Shown one piece after another: positions 18,275 to 26,507 of a stretch of DNA of 64,000 nucleotides (positions are counted from its first letter, which is position 1; the number at the start of each line of letters is the position of its first letter). Both the position numbers and the translations under genes were made by a program. This stretch comes from Sedimentitalea nanhaiensis DSM 24252 (GTDB lineage Bacteria > Pseudomonadota > Alphaproteobacteria > Rhodobacterales > Rhodobacteraceae): positions 2,994,868-3,058,867 of the forward strand of contig NZ_KI421509.1 of NCBI RefSeq assembly GCF_000473225.1, in the 5' to 3' direction. The notes under the pieces were generated by a model that was not told the origin of the DNA, ran no database searches, and was given only the letters and a program-made list of their open reading frames with translations.

Positions 18275-18948
18275 ATGAGACCACATCGCACAGCGCTGGC
18301 CGGTCTGGCCTCGCGCCTTGCTTCAACAGCGGCGGCACATAAAGACGGGCTGAAGGTCATCGCCGGTGTGGACGCGGTGTCCGGCCATGTCGCGGACGGC
18401 GCGTCGCAGACAGATGGCAAGCCCGCGATCCAACCTTATATCGAGCCCACCCTGCGTGGGTTTTAGGCCGGACTCCGGGCATCGAACGTCGATTTTGGCG
18501 ATGGCGGCGACGGGGAAATTGGCGTCTATCTGGGATGCCGCCACCTGTTTGCCAGTGAACTCTATATGGATATCGGCTATGCCCGCCATTATTATGACGA
18601 CAGCGGCGATTGCTGTGGCGAGGCAAAACTGACACTGGCCTATCCGCTGGGAGATCGTTTCGGGGTCGCCGGCTATGTCGCCTACAATCCGGTTTCGGAG
18701 AACTTCAATCGCCGGGCGACACCGGCCTACGAAGCCCGGACCTATGGGTACTCCGATGGGTATGGCACGATTGCTGGAACCCCGGCGGCTCTTACAGCAT
18801 CAATGATGCCTGGTCCGTCGGGGTGACCTATCGGGGATAGGGGTCAGGCAACGAAGGGTTGGCCCTGCGGTTATCGCTGGGCAATCTGGAAACGCCGCTG
18901 TTTCGGTTGCTGGCAGCCTCCTTTCAACGCGAAAGCGTTTCGAGTTAG
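18275..18948 (+). pseudogene. decayed TorF/Gcw_chp-type outer-membrane porin
   Basis: Three reading pieces together give a recognisable TorF-family beta-barrel: ASQTDGKPAIQPYIEPTLRGF, then an in-frame TAG at 18464-18466 where family members have Tyr, then ASNVDFGDGGDGEIGVYLG, MDIGYARHYYDDSGDCCGEA and YSDGYGTI. The frame then shifts at about 18771-18775 into WNPGGSYSINDAWSVGVTYRG, meets a second in-frame TAG (18838-18840) and continues as GNEGLALRLSLGN to a stop at 18946-18948. Three independent lesions in otherwise well-kept sequence mean recent inactivation. The intact family has a signal peptide; the N terminus here (MRPHRTALAGLASRLAST) is also degraded. Confidence 0.82.
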
Positions 18949-19054
18949 ACCTGAAACACCTGTCGCCGCCTGAAATCGGGGATCTCAATGCGACAGATGA
19001 GAGTTGCCGTCTCAAGTCGACATCGACGTCGAAACGCAACCGAAGCCGCGTAGA

Positions 19055-19411
19055 TCAGCCGTTTTCGGGTTTCGCAACCAGACGACCTGTGCCTGCCTGC
19101 ACGCAGGGTTTGCCCAGCCGATCTGACAGGGTGGCCAGGCTGTGACCCAGAAACGCACAGGTACACAAACCGATTTCGGTCATTTCATTGACCAGTACCA
19201 ACCGGCTGTCCTGGAACTCCAGCCGAAAACCGTTGTCGGCCAGGGTGGCGATCAAACGTGCCCAATCCGGGGCCGCAGCAAAGGCGGGTCCCAGAAGACA
19301 GGCCAGCGTCACCGCGGTTTCGCAATCCAGTGCGGTTTCTTCGGGGCCGCGTGGGCGGTCACTCCAGACAGTATGAAGGGGCTGATCGGGGCGGAAAAAG
19401 GACATACTCAT
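19055..19411 (-). CDS. small conserved-looking protein of unknown function
   Basis: 118 residues from the ATG at 19411 (MSMSFFRPDQPLHTVWSDRP); an upstream extension to 19486 is open but reads as promoter-like AT-rich sequence. No signal peptide or membrane segment. Two parts are visible: an N-terminal half with DCETAVTLACLLGPAFAAAP and a C-terminal half with RLEFQDSRLVLVNEMTEIGL and CTCAFLGHSLATL, rich in Cys. I do not recognise a named family. The gene follows the peptide ABC operon on the same strand across a 122-base gap that contains dyads, so it probably has its own promoter. Confidence 0.6.
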   Translation of the reverse strand: MSMSFFRPDQPLHTVWSDRPRGPEETALDCETAVTLACLLGPAFAAAPDWARLIATLADNGFRLEFQDSRLVLVNEMTEIGLCTCAFLGHSLATLSDRLGKPCVQAGTGRLVAKPENG

Positions 19412-19430
19412 TACCAAACTCAACTTATTA

Positions 19431-19470
19431 ATGGATACTAACGCGAAAATACTTACTATTCTGTATCCAT
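19431..19470. repeat. 8-bp inverted repeat with 24-base spacer (possible operator)
   Basis: ATGGATAC (19431-19438) and GTATCCAT (19463-19470) are perfect inverted copies flanking an AT-rich core. A smaller dyad CTTGA-CAA-TCAAG lies at 19475-19487. Both are 20-75 bases upstream of the minus-strand gene at 19411, where its promoter should be, so they may be repressor or activator sites. Confidence 0.45.
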
Positions 19471-19533
19471 GGGACTTGACAATCAAGGGGAAATGTTCCG
19501 TGGATTTCCCGCCACGGATGTGCCCGGCTGTTC

Positions 19534-19860
19534 TCAGTCCCGATCCGGGCAGCCGAACGGGACAAAGGTACTGGCCATCCCTTCGTTCATCGACAGGATG
19601 GTCATCAGGTTCGCCAACGTGACATCGCCGTCGGTTCTGGCGCAGATGCGGGTGGCTGCGGGACAGCCGTTATCGACAAAATCCTGATGCCGGGCCATGA
19701 AACCGTCGCTTGTGCCCTCCGGGGGCTGGGTGTCCAATACCTGTTGCCACGCATCGCGGTACAACGCGCATTTACGTACGCTCCAGCTGTCCGCGGCGAC
19801 AGAGGACGCGCCCAGCCCGCAGCTCAGTACCAACACCAACAGGCGCGGATCAGTCCGCAT
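19534..19860 (-). CDS. small secreted cysteine-containing protein, last gene of the peptide ABC operon
   Basis: 108 residues. The signal peptide MRTDPRLLVLVLSCGLGASSVAA-D is followed by a mature region of about 84 residues with four Cys (RKCALYR, DNGCP, RICAR, FGCPDRD), enough for two disulfides. The start overlaps the end of the permease gene by 11 bases, implying co-translation. Function unknown; the coupling suggests an accessory to the transporter or simple hitch-hiking. A segment TLANLMTILSMNEGMA recalls Rap1a/Tai-type small periplasmic proteins, but I do not claim that family. Confidence 0.7.
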   Translation of the reverse strand: MRTDPRLLVLVLSCGLGASSVAADSWSVRKCALYRDAWQQVLDTQPPEGTSDGFMARHQDFVDNGCPAATRICARTDGDVTLANLMTILSMNEGMASTFVPFGCPDRD

Positions 19861-21004
19861 AGGGGTCCAGCGAATCCCGCAGCCCGTCGCCCAGAAAGTT
19901 GAAGGCCAGCACGATCACGATGATCGGCAGCATCGGAATGGCCGTCCAGGGATAGATCTCGATGCTGGCCAGGTTCTGCGCATCGTTCAGCATAACCCCC
20001 CAGCTGACCGCCGGGGCCCGCAGGCCCAGCCCCAGAAACGAAAGCGCGGTTTCCCCCAGAATCATCGCCGGAATCGACAGGGTGGCGCTGGCGATCAGGT
20101 GGCTCATGAAATTCGGCAACAGATGCCGTCGGATCACCCGCCCGGAACTGGCCCCCATCATCTCGGCGGCGCGTACGTATTCCTCTTCGCGCAGGGACAG
20201 GAACTTGGCTCGCACCGCCCGCGCCAGCCCCGGCCAGTCCAATACACCCAGTATGATCGAGATGATGAAGAACACCGCCACCGGCCCCCAGTTGGACGGC
20301 ACCGCTGCGGACAGGGCCAGCCACAGGGGCAATTCCGGCAAAGAGCGCAGAATTTCTATCACACGGTTGATCACCCAATCGATCTTGCCCCCGAAATAGC
20401 CTGCGATGCTGCCAAATCCGATGCCCAGCACAAAGGACACGGAAATGCCGATCAGCCCAACGGTCAGCGACAGTTGGGCGCCATACAGGATACGCGAGAA
20501 CACATCGCGACCCAGCCGATCCGACCCCCACAGAAAGATCGTCGCCCCTTCGGGGGCGCAGAACAGATGAACATCGGTCTCGATCAGTCCGGCCAGCGGA
20601 TAGCTTTCGCCCTGGCAGAAGAACTTAAGCGGCAGCGGCGTGGTGGTGTCGGTCACGAATTTCCACTGAAAGGTCTCCAGATCCGCCTCGGCCACGGTGG
20701 GATAGACAAAAGGCCCGATAAAGTCGCCCTCGTGATACCACTGCACCGATTGCGGCGGCGCAAAGAGGTAATCGGAGTCGCGTTCATTGGCGGTATAGGG
20801 CGCGATGAACCCGACGAAGGGCAGTATCATATAACACAGCAACAGGAAGATGCCCGACACCAGCCCCAGCCTGTGCCTGCGGAACTTGCGCCAGACCAGC
20901 AGCCAGGCGGGGGCGTCCAGATCCTGCCGCTCCAGTGTCTGGATATTGGCGGTTGCGTCGAACGGGGTATCGTCGACATAGCGGCCATCGGGCAGGTTCG
21001 TCAT
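19850..21004 (-). CDS. peptide-type ABC transporter permease (OppC/YejE-like)
   Basis: 384 residues. The N-terminal cytoplasmic stretch and first TM (FRRHRLGLVSGIFLLLCYMI) are typical of OppC/DppC/YejE. A long periplasmic loop (about 75-180) precedes GSDRLGRDVFSRILYGAQLS, and five more TM segments follow. The EAA loop reads REEEYVRAAEMMGASSGRVI, which docks on the ATPase. It overlaps the OppB-like gene by four bases. Confidence 0.92.
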   Translation of the reverse strand: MTNLPDGRYVDDTPFDATANIQTLERQDLDAPAWLLVWRKFRRHRLGLVSGIFLLLCYMILPFVGFIAPYTANERDSDYLFAPPQSVQWYHEGDFIGPFVYPTVAEADLETFQWKFVTDTTTPLPLKFFCQGESYPLAGLIETDVHLFCAPEGATIFLWGSDRLGRDVFSRILYGAQLSLTVGLIGISVSFVLGIGFGSIAGYFGGKIDWVINRVIEILRSLPELPLWLALSAAVPSNWGPVAVFFIISIILGVLDWPGLARAVRAKFLSLREEEYVRAAEMMGASSGRVIRRHLLPNFMSHLIASATLSIPAMILGETALSFLGLGLRAPAVSWGVMLNDAQNLASIEIYPWTAIPMLPIIVIVLAFNFLGDGLRDSLDPYAD

Positions 21005-22029
21005 GCCTCACGCCCCTCATAGCGGATGCGCGGATCCAGCAGCACCAGCAATACGTCCGAGATCATCGTGCCCATCAGCGTCAGCAGCGCCACAAACATC
21101 AGAACGAACCCGGCCAGAAACTGATCCTGCGTCTTCAGCGCGGTCAGCAGGGTCGGGCCGATGGTCTGTAGCCCCAGCACCACCGACACCAGGACCGAGC
21201 CCGAGATCATCGAGGGCAGCAGGTTGCCGATATCGGCCACAAACGGGTTGAACGCCATGCGCAGCGGATATTTGATCAGCATGCGCGGCGGGCTCATGCC
21301 CTTGGCGATGGCCGTTTCCACATAGGGTTTGCCCAGCTCGTCCAGCAGGTTGGCGCGCAACCGCTGCATCATCGCCGCCGCCCCCGAGGTGCCGATCACG
21401 AAGGTTGGTACGATCAGGTGGATCAGGATCGATTTCACCTTGTCCCAACTCATCGGCAGGCCTTCGTATTGCGGATCCATCAGCCCGCCGATCGGCAGAT
21501 CGAAATATTTGTGCCCGTAATAGAACAGGATCAGCGCCAACAGAAAATTCGGTGTCGCCAGCCCCAGATAGCCGACAAACGCCGATGTGTAATCGACCCA
21601 GGTTTTGGACTTTGCCGCCGCCAGCACCCCCAGGGGCAGGGCGATCAGATAGACGAACAGCACGGCGGCCAGATTGACCAGCACAGTCAGCCAAAGCGAT
21701 TCACCGACGATTTCCGCCACCGGGCGGTCGAACTCAAAGGACCAGCCGAAATCGCCCTGGATCAGCCCGGAAAACCCCTGCGGTCCCGGAATGAAGCCGA
21801 TCCAGATCAGGTATTGCTGATACAGCGGCCGGTCCAGCGCATATTCCGCCCGCAGGAACTCGGCCTTGGCCACCCCGGCGGACTGACCGCTGGCCCGCAA
21901 CTCGCTGATCTGGTTGGACAGGTAATCGCCGGGCGGCAGGTTGATGATCAGAAACACCAGTGCCGACACCACCAGCAGTGTCAGCAACATGGTTCCGAAC
22001 CGGTAAACCGCATAGCGCAGTATCGCCAT
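21001..22029 (-). CDS. peptide-type ABC transporter permease (OppB/YejB-like)
   Basis: 342 residues, six predicted TM segments. The N terminus YAVYRFGTMLLTLLVVSALV and INLPPGDYLSNQI are typical of OppB/YejB. The EAA loop is LGKPYVETAIAKGMSPPRM, and the end SDVLLVLLDPRIRYEGRE is the normal C terminus of this permease class. It shares one base with the binding-protein stop (TGATG-type coupling) and forms the channel with the OppC-like permease. Confidence 0.93.
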   Translation of the reverse strand: MAILRYAVYRFGTMLLTLLVVSALVFLIINLPPGDYLSNQISELRASGQSAGVAKAEFLRAEYALDRPLYQQYLIWIGFIPGPQGFSGLIQGDFGWSFEFDRPVAEIVGESLWLTVLVNLAAVLFVYLIALPLGVLAAAKSKTWVDYTSAFVGYLGLATPNFLLALILFYYGHKYFDLPIGGLMDPQYEGLPMSWDKVKSILIHLIVPTFVIGTSGAAAMMQRLRANLLDELGKPYVETAIAKGMSPPRMLIKYPLRMAFNPFVADIGNLLPSMISGSVLVSVVLGLQTIGPTLLTALKTQDQFLAGFVLMFVALLTLMGTMISDVLLVLLDPRIRYEGREA

Positions 22030-23987
22030 CAGTCGCTACCGTTGGGATCGAAATAGAATTCGTCGATCCGGTGAATGCCGAAATGCGCGCCCGGATCCCA
22101 GGCCCACAACGCCTGTTCCGGCACGTTGCGCAGGGCCTTGTTCACCACCACCGGTTGCGGGGCTTCGGCCAGGGTGCCGATGGCAAAGACCTGATCTGCA
22201 TGGATCGCCAGCATCTCGGTCCAGATCGCGCTGCGCTGTTCGGTGGTGGTTGCCATCTCCCAGTCATGCGCAAGTTCCATCAGTCTGATCGCCTCGGGCA
22301 TGTCGGGCGGTTCGCCTGCGGCACCGTTGGTCTGGTAATACTGGCCCCACTTCGGCCAGGCAAAGAATTCCTGTTGGCGCGGGGCGACATAATCGGGCGA
22401 GGTATAGGCCTGCGGGATGCCGTTGTCCCAGCCGTACCAGACCGCCGCCATGCTGGAACCGGCATAGACCCGGTTGCGCAGGATGTCGCGATCCAGCGGG
22501 CGCATCACCAGTTTGACGCCGATATTGCGCCAGTCGTCGGTGATAATCTGCAGGGCGTTCTCGACTTCTTGCCGCTCGCCCGCGGTTTCGATCACGATCT
22601 CCATCGGGCGGCCATCGGGCAACAGGCGGATGCCATCCGGGCCGCGCCGGTCCAGACCGGCCTCGTCCAGCAGGCTGTTGGCGGTGTCCGGGTCCAGCGT
22701 TGCCCAGGCGTTGCGGTTGGCCTCTGTGAAGAACGGGCTTTGGGGTAAAACCGCCATCGCGCCGGGCTTTGCCAGTTTGAAATACAGCGCCTTGTTGATT
22801 GTATCGCGGTCGATGGCCAGGCTGAGTGCACGGCGCACCCTTACATCGCGCAGAACCGCGCGCCAGGCGTCGTCCTCATAGTTCAGGTTGGGATAGATCG
22901 CGATCTGGCTCGCCACCGCGTTGCCCCAAAGATAGGTCTTGTAATTGCCACCGTCCGCCTCGCCCTTGCGCAGGATCGAGATATCGCGGAAATCCAGCCC
23001 ACGCGCCTGCAGATCGGCCTCTCCGGCATTGGACTTGGCGGCAATCAGCCCGGCACTGACGATCTCCATCTCGACAATGTCGATATAAGGCAGCTGCACC
23101 CCGTTGGGGTCGACGCGGTGGAAATACGGGTTGCGCACAAAGTTATAGCGGATTTTCTTGCCCGAGCTGGCATTGATCCAAGGTTGCAGTGTCGGCAGCC
23201 GGTGATTGTCGAACTTGTACATGTTGTCGAGCTTGTTGTGCAGCGCGGCCCAGCTCTTGACGCGGGCGTCCTCGACTTCGGCGGCCAGCTCGGCGGAGTC
23301 GGCGGAATCCGCATGGAATTTCTTCAGGAAATGCGCGGGGCGATAGATAAACGGGGGGCGGGCCAGGGCAAGGCTGGCCAGAAAGTTCGGATTGGGATTG
23401 TCCCAGGCAAAGACCACCGTGGTTTCGTCGGGGAAGGTCACGGTGGGCATCTGCCCTTCGACGCGCAGGAAATCGGGCGGGCCTGCCGGGCTGAGCAGTT
23501 TGTTGTTGGCGATGTTTTTCCACCAGTATTCGAAATCCGCCGAGGTGAACGGCGCGCCGTCTGACCACCGATGTCCGGGGCGCAGGCGCAGGGTGAACAC
23601 CTTGTCCTGATCGGATTCGAAATCCAACAGCAGGTCCGGTACCAACTGGTAATTATGGTCGTATCCGACCAGCCGGGCATAGCCATAAACCACCATCTGG
23701 CGGATGTCCTTGCTGCGGCTGACCATGGTGTGCAGCGTGCCGCCCTGCACACCCGGCGTGCGGCCCCGGCCTTCCAGATCGACGACAAGCGGTGAGGTGG
23801 GGATGCGTTCGGCCACCGGGGGCAGATCGCCCCGCTCGACCTCCTGCAGCCAGAAGGAGCTTTCCTGCAAGGGCGGCAGCGGCGGCGCGGCCAGGGCCGG
23901 TGACAAGGCCGGTGACAAGGCTGGTGAAAGGGCGGCCAGGGCGGCCAGCGGCGTGGCCAGCAGAAAACGGCGGAAACGATCAAACAT
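22029..23987 (-). CDS. periplasmic substrate-binding protein of a peptide-type ABC transporter (SBP_bac_5)
   Basis: 652 residues, longer than OppA (about 540) but normal for the YejA-like branch. The signal peptide [20 protein letters not shown] is extended by an ALSP repeat before cleavage near ALAAPP. The family body includes RPGHRWSDGAPFTSADFEYW, LRDVRVRRALSLAIDRDTIN and a C-terminal WDPGAHFGIHRIDEF. It binds peptides or similar ligands in the periplasm; members of this clade also bind oligosaccharides or antibiotics such as microcin C, so the ligand is open. It overlaps the ATPase gene by 8 bases. Confidence 0.92.
   Translation of the reverse strand: MFDRFRRFLLATPLAALAALSPALSPALSPALAAPPLPPLQESSFWLQEVERGDLPPVAERIPTSPLVVDLEGRGRTPGVQGGTLHTMVSRSKDIRQMVVYGYARLVGYDHNYQLVPDLLLDFESDQDKVFTLRLRPGHRWSDGAPFTSADFEYWWKNIANNKLLSPAGPPDFLRVEGQMPTVTFPDETTVVFAWDNPNPNFLASLALARPPFIYRPAHFLKKFHADSADSAELAAEVEDARVKSWAALHNKLDNMYKFDNHRLPTLQPWINASSGKKIRYNFVRNPYFHRVDPNGVQLPYIDIVEMEIVSAGLIAAKSNAGEADLQARGLDFRDISILRKGEADGGNYKTYLWGNAVASQIAIYPNLNYEDDAWRAVLRDVRVRRALSLAIDRDTINKALYFKLAKPGAMAVLPQSPFFTEANRNAWATLDPDTANSLLDEAGLDRRGPDGIRLLPDGRPMEIVIETAGERQEVENALQIITDDWRNIGVKLVMRPLDRDILRNRVYAGSSMAAVWYGWDNGIPQAYTSPDYVAPRQQEFFAWPKWGQYYQTNGAAGEPPDMPEAIRLMELAHDWEMATTTEQRSAIWTEMLAIHADQVFAIGTLAEAPQPVVVNKALRNVPEQALWAWDPGAHFGIHRIDEFYFDPNGSD
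23895..23930 (-). repeat. 12-base tandem repeat in the signal-peptide coding region
   Basis: Three consecutive copies of GGCCGGTGACAA (23895-23906, 23907-23918, and a third with three changes at 23919-23930). On the coding strand each unit encodes A-L-S-P, giving ALSPALSPALSPALA in the signal peptide of the binding protein. Slippage would change the hydrophobic length in steps of four residues without breaking the frame. Confidence 0.85.
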
Positions 23988-25752
23988 GGCAGCGCACCTT
24001 GTGCCCGGGTTCCAGTTGCATAAGCGAAGGTATCACGGTGTTGGAAAAACGAAAGGCCTCGGGCCAGCTGTCCGGTGATCCCGCCCCCTGCGCCACCAGT
24101 TTCAGATCGATCGGGCGGTTGATGTCCGGGGTCGGCTGCGCCGCGATCAGCGCCTTGGTATAGGGATGTTTGGGATTATAGAACAACGTGTCCGGCGGGG
24201 CCTGTTCCACGACCAGCCCCTGGCGCATCACCGCAACCTCGTCGGCAATGCGCGCCACCACCGCCAGATCGTGACTGATGAAAAGATAGGACAGGTTCAT
24301 CCGGTCGCGGATCTCTTCGAGCAGGGTCAGGATCTGTTCCTGCACGCTGACGTCCAGCGCACTGGTGGGTTCATCACATACCAGCAGCGCGGGTTCAAGC
24401 ATCAGCGCGCGCGCAATCGACAGCCGCTGGCGCTGGCCACCGGAAAACGCATGCGGATAGCGTTGCAGCATGTCGGGATTCATCCCCACCGCCTTGAGCC
24501 GCCGGGCCGCCAGATCGCGGCGCTCGGACCGGGTGCCGATGTTGTGAATGTCCAGCGGTTCGGTCAGCGCGCCCAGAATGCGCATGCGTGGGCTGAGCGA
24601 GGAATAGGGATCCTGAAACACCATCTGCGCCTGTTTCTGAAACGCGGTGCGTGCGGCGCGGTCCATTTTATGCACCGCGATCGGGTCGCTGTCAGGCGTG
24701 GCGCGAAACAGCACTTCGCCACCTGCATCCGGCGGTTCCGCCCCCAGCGCGATTCGCGCCGCCGTGGTCTTGCCGGACCCGCTCTCGCCCACGATGGCCA
24801 GCGTCTTGCCGCGCGGCAGGTTCAGATCGACGCCGCGACAGGCATGGATCAGAACATCCGGTTTCCATGCCGACTTGCCCCGCATCCGGTAAGTTTTGGA
24901 GACATTCCGCAGCTGCAGGATGAGATCGTCTTCGGGCAGCGCCGGAGCCAGATGGGGCTGTGCGGGGATCGACGGCGCGGCCTCAAACAGCTGTTGCGTA
25001 TAGGGATGTGCCGGCGCGTTCAGCAGCGGCTCGGCCGGGCCGGCCTCCATCACCCGGCCCTTGTTCATCACCACCACCTGTTCGGCCATGTTCGCAACCA
25101 CGCCCAGATCGTGGGTCACCAGCACCATCGCCATGCCGGTGTCTTTCTGCAGCTCCTTCATCAAACCCAGCACCTGCGCCTGCGTGGTGACATCCAGCGC
25201 CGTGGTCGGCTCGTCCGCAATCAGCAGGTCGGGTTGAGACACCATCGCCATCGCGATCATCGCCCGCTGGCGCATGCCGCCGGACAGCTCGAACGGATAG
25301 GACCCATAGGCGCGTTCCGGATCGGGAAAGCCGACGCGCTCGAATTTCTCAAGCACGAGACGCTTGGCTTCGCGCTCGCTGGCCCCCTTGTGCAGCCACA
25401 GCACTTCGCTGACCTGGTTGCCGATCTTGTGCAGCGGCGACAGCGAGCGCATCGGCTCTTGAAAGATCATCGACACCGCGTCCCCGCGCACATCGCGCAT
25501 CCGCCGCTCGCTGATCGCGGTCAGATCGACCTCGCCGCTGCGCCCGTACAGCATGATCCGGCCCGACCGGATCTGTGCCACCTTGGGCAGGATACGCAGG
25601 ATTCCGCGGCAGGTCACCGTCTTGCCAGAGCCGGATTCGCCGACCAGTGCCAGTGTCTGGCCCGGCATCACGTCAAAGCTGACGTTCCTGACCACGTCCG
25701 GCCCCTTGCCGAACCCGATGGTCAGATCCCGGACAGAAAGTAGCGGAGTCAT
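23980..25752 (-). CDS. peptide-type ABC transporter ATPase with two fused nucleotide-binding domains (YejF-like)
   Basis: 590 residues from the ATG at 25752; the frame extends to 25827 but that part is unlike the family. Domain 1 has Walker A GESGSGKT, signature LSGGM and Walker [13 protein letters not shown], with a CTR of the oligopeptide type ([13 protein letters not shown]). Domain 2 has a second [19 protein letters not shown] and [18 protein letters not shown], ending in [13 protein letters not shown]. It powers import by the downstream binding protein and permeases. It is the first gene of the operon, with 230 bases to the divergent methyltransferase gene. Confidence 0.94.
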   Translation of the reverse strand: MTPLLSVRDLTIGFGKGPDVVRNVSFDVMPGQTLALVGESGSGKTVTCRGILRILPKVAQIRSGRIMLYGRSGEVDLTAISERRMRDVRGDAVSMIFQEPMRSLSPLHKIGNQVSEVLWLHKGASEREAKRLVLEKFERVGFPDPERAYGSYPFELSGGMRQRAMIAMAMVSQPDLLIADEPTTALDVTTQAQVLGLMKELQKDTGMAMVLVTHDLGVVANMAEQVVVMNKGRVMEAGPAEPLLNAPAHPYTQQLFEAAPSIPAQPHLAPALPEDDLILQLRNVSKTYRMRGKSAWKPDVLIHACRGVDLNLPRGKTLAIVGESGSGKTTAARIALGAEPPDAGGEVLFRATPDSDPIAVHKMDRAARTAFQKQAQMVFQDPYSSLSPRMRILGALTEPLDIHNIGTRSERRDLAARRLKAVGMNPDMLQRYPHAFSGGQRQRLSIARALMLEPALLVCDEPTSALDVSVQEQILTLLEEIRDRMNLSYLFISHDLAVVARIADEVAVMRQGLVVEQAPPDTLFYNPKHPYTKALIAAQPTPDINRPIDLKLVAQGAGSPDSWPEAFRFSNTVIPSLMQLEPGHKVRCHV

Positions 25753-25982
25753 CGGCGCAGTTCCGTATGGCCGTAAGTCAGCAGCATGTTGTACGTGAGG
25801 TCCCCCATGTCTTGCCGGCAGTTTCACTTGGCCTTTGCCCCATAGTCAAACCAATTTCCCATTTGTTCGCGATGTTGCGCCAAATTCTCCTGTTGCGGGC
25901 GGGTCTTGGCCCTACACATCCCGGCGGATATTTGGCATGACGGGCGGGCGGGCACGGGGCCCGGTCAAACCGGAGGTTTTTT

Positions 25983-26480
25983 ATGTCCAGCCGTCTCGAT
26001 CTGTTCATTGATCGCATGGTGTCCCAGCGCGCCTGCCTGGACTATGCCATTTCCGAAACCGCCGGCATGGGCGGGCCGATCTACGAGTTGGGGCTGGGCA
26101 ACGGGCGCACCTATCACCACATCCGCAATCGGGTGACCGGGCGCGATATCCTGGTGTTCGAGCGCGCCGTGGCCAGCCACCCCGACAGCACCCCGCCTCC
26201 GGAGCTGACGGTGCTGGGCGAGGTCACTGACACCCTGCCAGCGACATTGGCGCAAAGGGGCGCGGTGGCCAGCCTGATTCATGCAGATCTGGGGGGGCAC
26301 AACCGGGCCAAGAACGATGCTTTTGCGCGCCTGATTTCGCCACTGGTCGAACCGCTGCTTGCGCCCGGCGGGCTGATGGTCTCCAGCGACCGGATGTATT
26401 TCGACGCGCTTGAGGAACTGCCCCTGCCAACGGGGGCGGTGCCGGAACGCTGTTTTGTCTATCGCAGACCGGCCGGTTGA
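25983..26480 (+). CDS. small SAM-dependent methyltransferase (Methyltransf_17 family), paralogue of 9081-9557
   Basis: 165 residues. Motif I reads IYELGLGNGRTYHHIRNRV, nearly the same as in the gene at 9081-9557; the acidic strand is ILVFERAVASHPDS, and HADLGGHNR and PGGLMVSSDR follow at matching positions. Start ATG at 25983 lies 8 bases after GGAGG (25970-25974). The family is small and of unknown substrate. It is 27 bases before the MaoC-phosphotransacylase gene and may share its transcript. It is not in a glycan context, which argues against a purely glycan role for the family. Confidence 0.78.
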   Translation: MSSRLDLFIDRMVSQRACLDYAISETAGMGGPIYELGLGNGRTYHHIRNRVTGRDILVFERAVASHPDSTPPPELTVLGEVTDTLPATLAQRGAVASLIHADLGGHNRAKNDAFARLISPLVEPLLAPGGLMVSSDRMYFDALEELPLPTGAVPERCFVYRRPAG

Positions 26481-26507
26481 CCCGGACGGACCATATCGCA
26501 GCAAGTC

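Noticed and set aside
23895-23930. CRISPR-like repeat
   Set aside because: Units are contiguous with no spacers and encode a protein repeat; no cas genes are present.
24166-25743. 525-residue open frame on the plus strand
   Set aside because: Antisense to the fused ATPase gene; no domain.
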